From Rothia nasimurium (GTDB lineage: Bacteria; Actinomycetota; Actinomycetes; Actinomycetales; Micrococcaceae), in assembly GCF_928381705.1 (NCBI RefSeq), contig NZ_CAKMSR010000003.1, positions 186,001 through 250,000 on the forward strand: a DNA stretch of 64,000 bases, in the 5' to 3' direction. The position numbers and the translations under genes are program-made. Position 1 is the first letter of the stretch; each line of letters opens with the position of its first letter. The notes under the pieces were generated by a model. That model ran no database searches. It saw only the letters and a program-made list of their open reading frames with translations, and was not told where the DNA came from. This document shows, one piece after another, positions 62,693 through 64,000 of this stretch.

Positions 62693-64000
62693 TACTTGCT
62701 TCCCATGGGGGTGAGTTTTTATTATTCTTCTGGTAAAAAAGATTATGTAATATCGAACGGCCTTCCTCTCCAAGCTGACCTTCTAGATAATAAAATGCTT
62801 CATCAAAAGTTTCGAACTCTTGTGAAAGTTCCAGCATCCTCTTATGAAATCCTGTCATTTTAACCTCAAGTTCGAAAACTTCTTTAGTTAATACACCTAA
62901 ATTCTCACCATAAGTTTCAATTCGGGGAGTCATTATATCGGTATCAAATTTATGGCGTATAATTTTATTCACGCAACTACGTGGCACCTCTTGTAGAATC
63001 ACTGGTGAATGAGTTGCAATTATACACATCCCGTTTTGTTGCTTTAGTAGACTAGCTAAAGAATTGATAAATGCAGAAAGGAGAGGGGGATGAAGATGAG
63101 ACTCTGGTTCATCTATAAGAACTATACTTTCTTCCTGCACTAGTGATACAAGTTTTGTGATATTCAATAGAACAATTTGGTGCCCTGAGCTTAAATTTTC
63201 GAAGGCCCTTTTAAGTACATCCCTATCCTGGTCACTTAAATTTGACTTTTCCCTATTATTATTAAATTCTCCAAGCAAATCCAGATACTCGAAGATCGCG
63301 TCATTTTGTAAATCTTCTAATGCTTTAAAAAATCTTACGGATTTAGGACCCTGTAAACAATCATTTAGTGCATCAACAAATTCTTCTGCTAACTCATTCT
63401 TCATGTAAGTATTTGTATAGCTTACGCGGCAGGTATCGTAATCCTCTTCTGGTTTTTGCAGTCCGATGAAGTGGTACTTCACTTCTAAATTACTGTCTAC
63501 CTCCAGCGGTTCAAACTTATCAAAAGCGCTAAATGAAACAGACACAACGTTTGTTGCACCGTACTCAGGCATCGAAACAAGTAATTTTGTTATCTGTTTT
63601 AACGCATTACTTTTACCAACGCCGTTTCGACCAATTAGTACATGAATATTTGTTGGCAATGGTGACTGAGGATCAACCTTACACCTTATTTCATTAAATC
63701 TGCCACCTGTATTTTTGTCTTCATATTTACTTGGAATTTTCACGATAGGAAAAATGAAGTCATATTCTCTACTCTCCGCATTGCCTCTTGCAATTTCACT
63801 AAAGGTTTTTTTTATCAGATTTAGTGGAATATCTCTAAGAACTGACTCCTTTGCGATGGTTTCATTTTTTACATCATTAATCATCAATTCATATTTATAT
63901 GCGAGGTCATTTAGGGCAAATAATACATCTTCACGAAAGGTCTTACCCAAACTATTCAGCTGGTGATAATATGATACATCTAGTCCGATGCTGAAATAAT
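62679..64000 (-). CDS. AAA/ABC-type ATPase, Septu PtuA-like, 5' end outside window
   Basis: The frame is open to the right edge; the TTG at 63950 is only the first candidate codon inside the window. Walker A 'IGRNGVGKSNALKQI', an ABC-like signature 'NLSSGHQIVLLNI', Walker B 'SIVLIDEPESHLHPPLL' and the switch His in 'IIATHSPVIL' are all intact. This is the SMC/OLD-like type of ATPase with a long middle region, as in PtuA of Septu and in retron-linked PtuA. It overlaps the HNH gene by 14 bp, so both act as one unit. Confidence 0.78.
   Translation of the reverse strand, partial: YFSIGLDVSYYHQLNSLGKTFREDVLFALNDLAYKYELMINDVKNETIAKESVLRDIPLNLIKKTFSEIARGNAESREYDFIFPIVKIPSKYEDKNTGGRFNEIRCKVDPQSPLPTNIHVLIGRNGVGKSNALKQITKLLVSMPEYGATNVVSVSFSAFDKFEPLEVDSNLEVKYHFIGLQKPEEDYDTCRVSYTNTYMKNELAEEFVDALNDCLQGPKSVRFFKALEDLQNDAIFEYLDLLGEFNNNREKSNLSDQDRDVLKRAFENLSSGHQIVLLNITKLVSLVQEESIVLIDEPESHLHPPLLSAFINSLASLLKQQNGMCIIATHSPVILQEVPRSCVNKIIRHKFDTDIMTPRIETYGENLGVLTKEVFELEVKMTGFHKRMLELSQEFETFDEAFYYLEGQLGEEGRSILHNLFYQKNNKNSPPWEASNVEN

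Noticed and set aside
1..64000. tRNA and rRNA genes
   Set aside because: No T-loop/acceptor pairing or rRNA stretch was recognised in any gap, and the gaps are mostly too short; a tRNA scan would settle this.

Overview
The window comes from a high-GC Gram-positive chromosome, most likely Micrococcaceae and probably Rothia. The grounds are a Cys-free actinobacterial ribosomal protein S4, mycobacterial-type integration host factor, a PriA without helicase motifs, a MurT/GatD pair, and gene orders typical of Micrococcales (yebC-ruvCAB-yajC-secDF-relA; pyrRBC-PH-carAB-pyrF-mihF-gmk-rpoZ-coaBC-metK-priA). Genus assignment is inference from gene order and protein style; no rRNA or tRNA gene was recognised.

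Positions 1 to 27.6 kb are almost entirely housekeeping and read on the minus strand. In transcription order they hold rpsD, two small membrane-anchored proteins, alaS, ruvX, mltG, the shikimate genes aroE-aroC-aroK-aroB, efp and nusB. After a palindromic terminator come the complete pyrimidine operon (pyrR, pyrB, pyrC, a PH-like membrane protein, carA, carB, pyrF), then mihF, gmk, rpoZ, coaBC, metK and priA. A partial glycosyltransferase lies on the plus strand at the left edge.

Positions 27.6 to 38 kb are more mixed: a frameshifted secreted protein, a Tat-exported protein with a LexA-type dyad between its promoter and start, rarA, dtd, a two-gene membrane cassette bracketed by direct copies of a palindromic repeat, aspS, hisS and a divergent DUF349 protein. 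Positions 38 to 51 kb return to core genes: relA, secDF-yajC, ruvBAC, yebC, gatD/murT and a DUF2797 protein, plus a solo AbiEi-like protein next to relA.

Positions 51 to 64 kb form an accessory, defence-like region. Four complete toxin-antitoxin pairs lie within about 6 kb: RES/Xre, HepT/MntA, YafQ/DinJ and HicA/HicB. A GNAT remnant, a PH-like membrane protein and housekeeping-type HIT, old-yellow-enzyme and FBP genes lie among them. Next come a 1160-residue UPF1-like SF1 helicase of unknown role, a 588-bp AT-rich gap, and an AT-rich ATPase plus HNH nuclease pair that resembles the Septu anti-phage system. The ATPase gene runs off the right edge. The sharp fall in GC after about 61.2 kb indicates recent acquisition.
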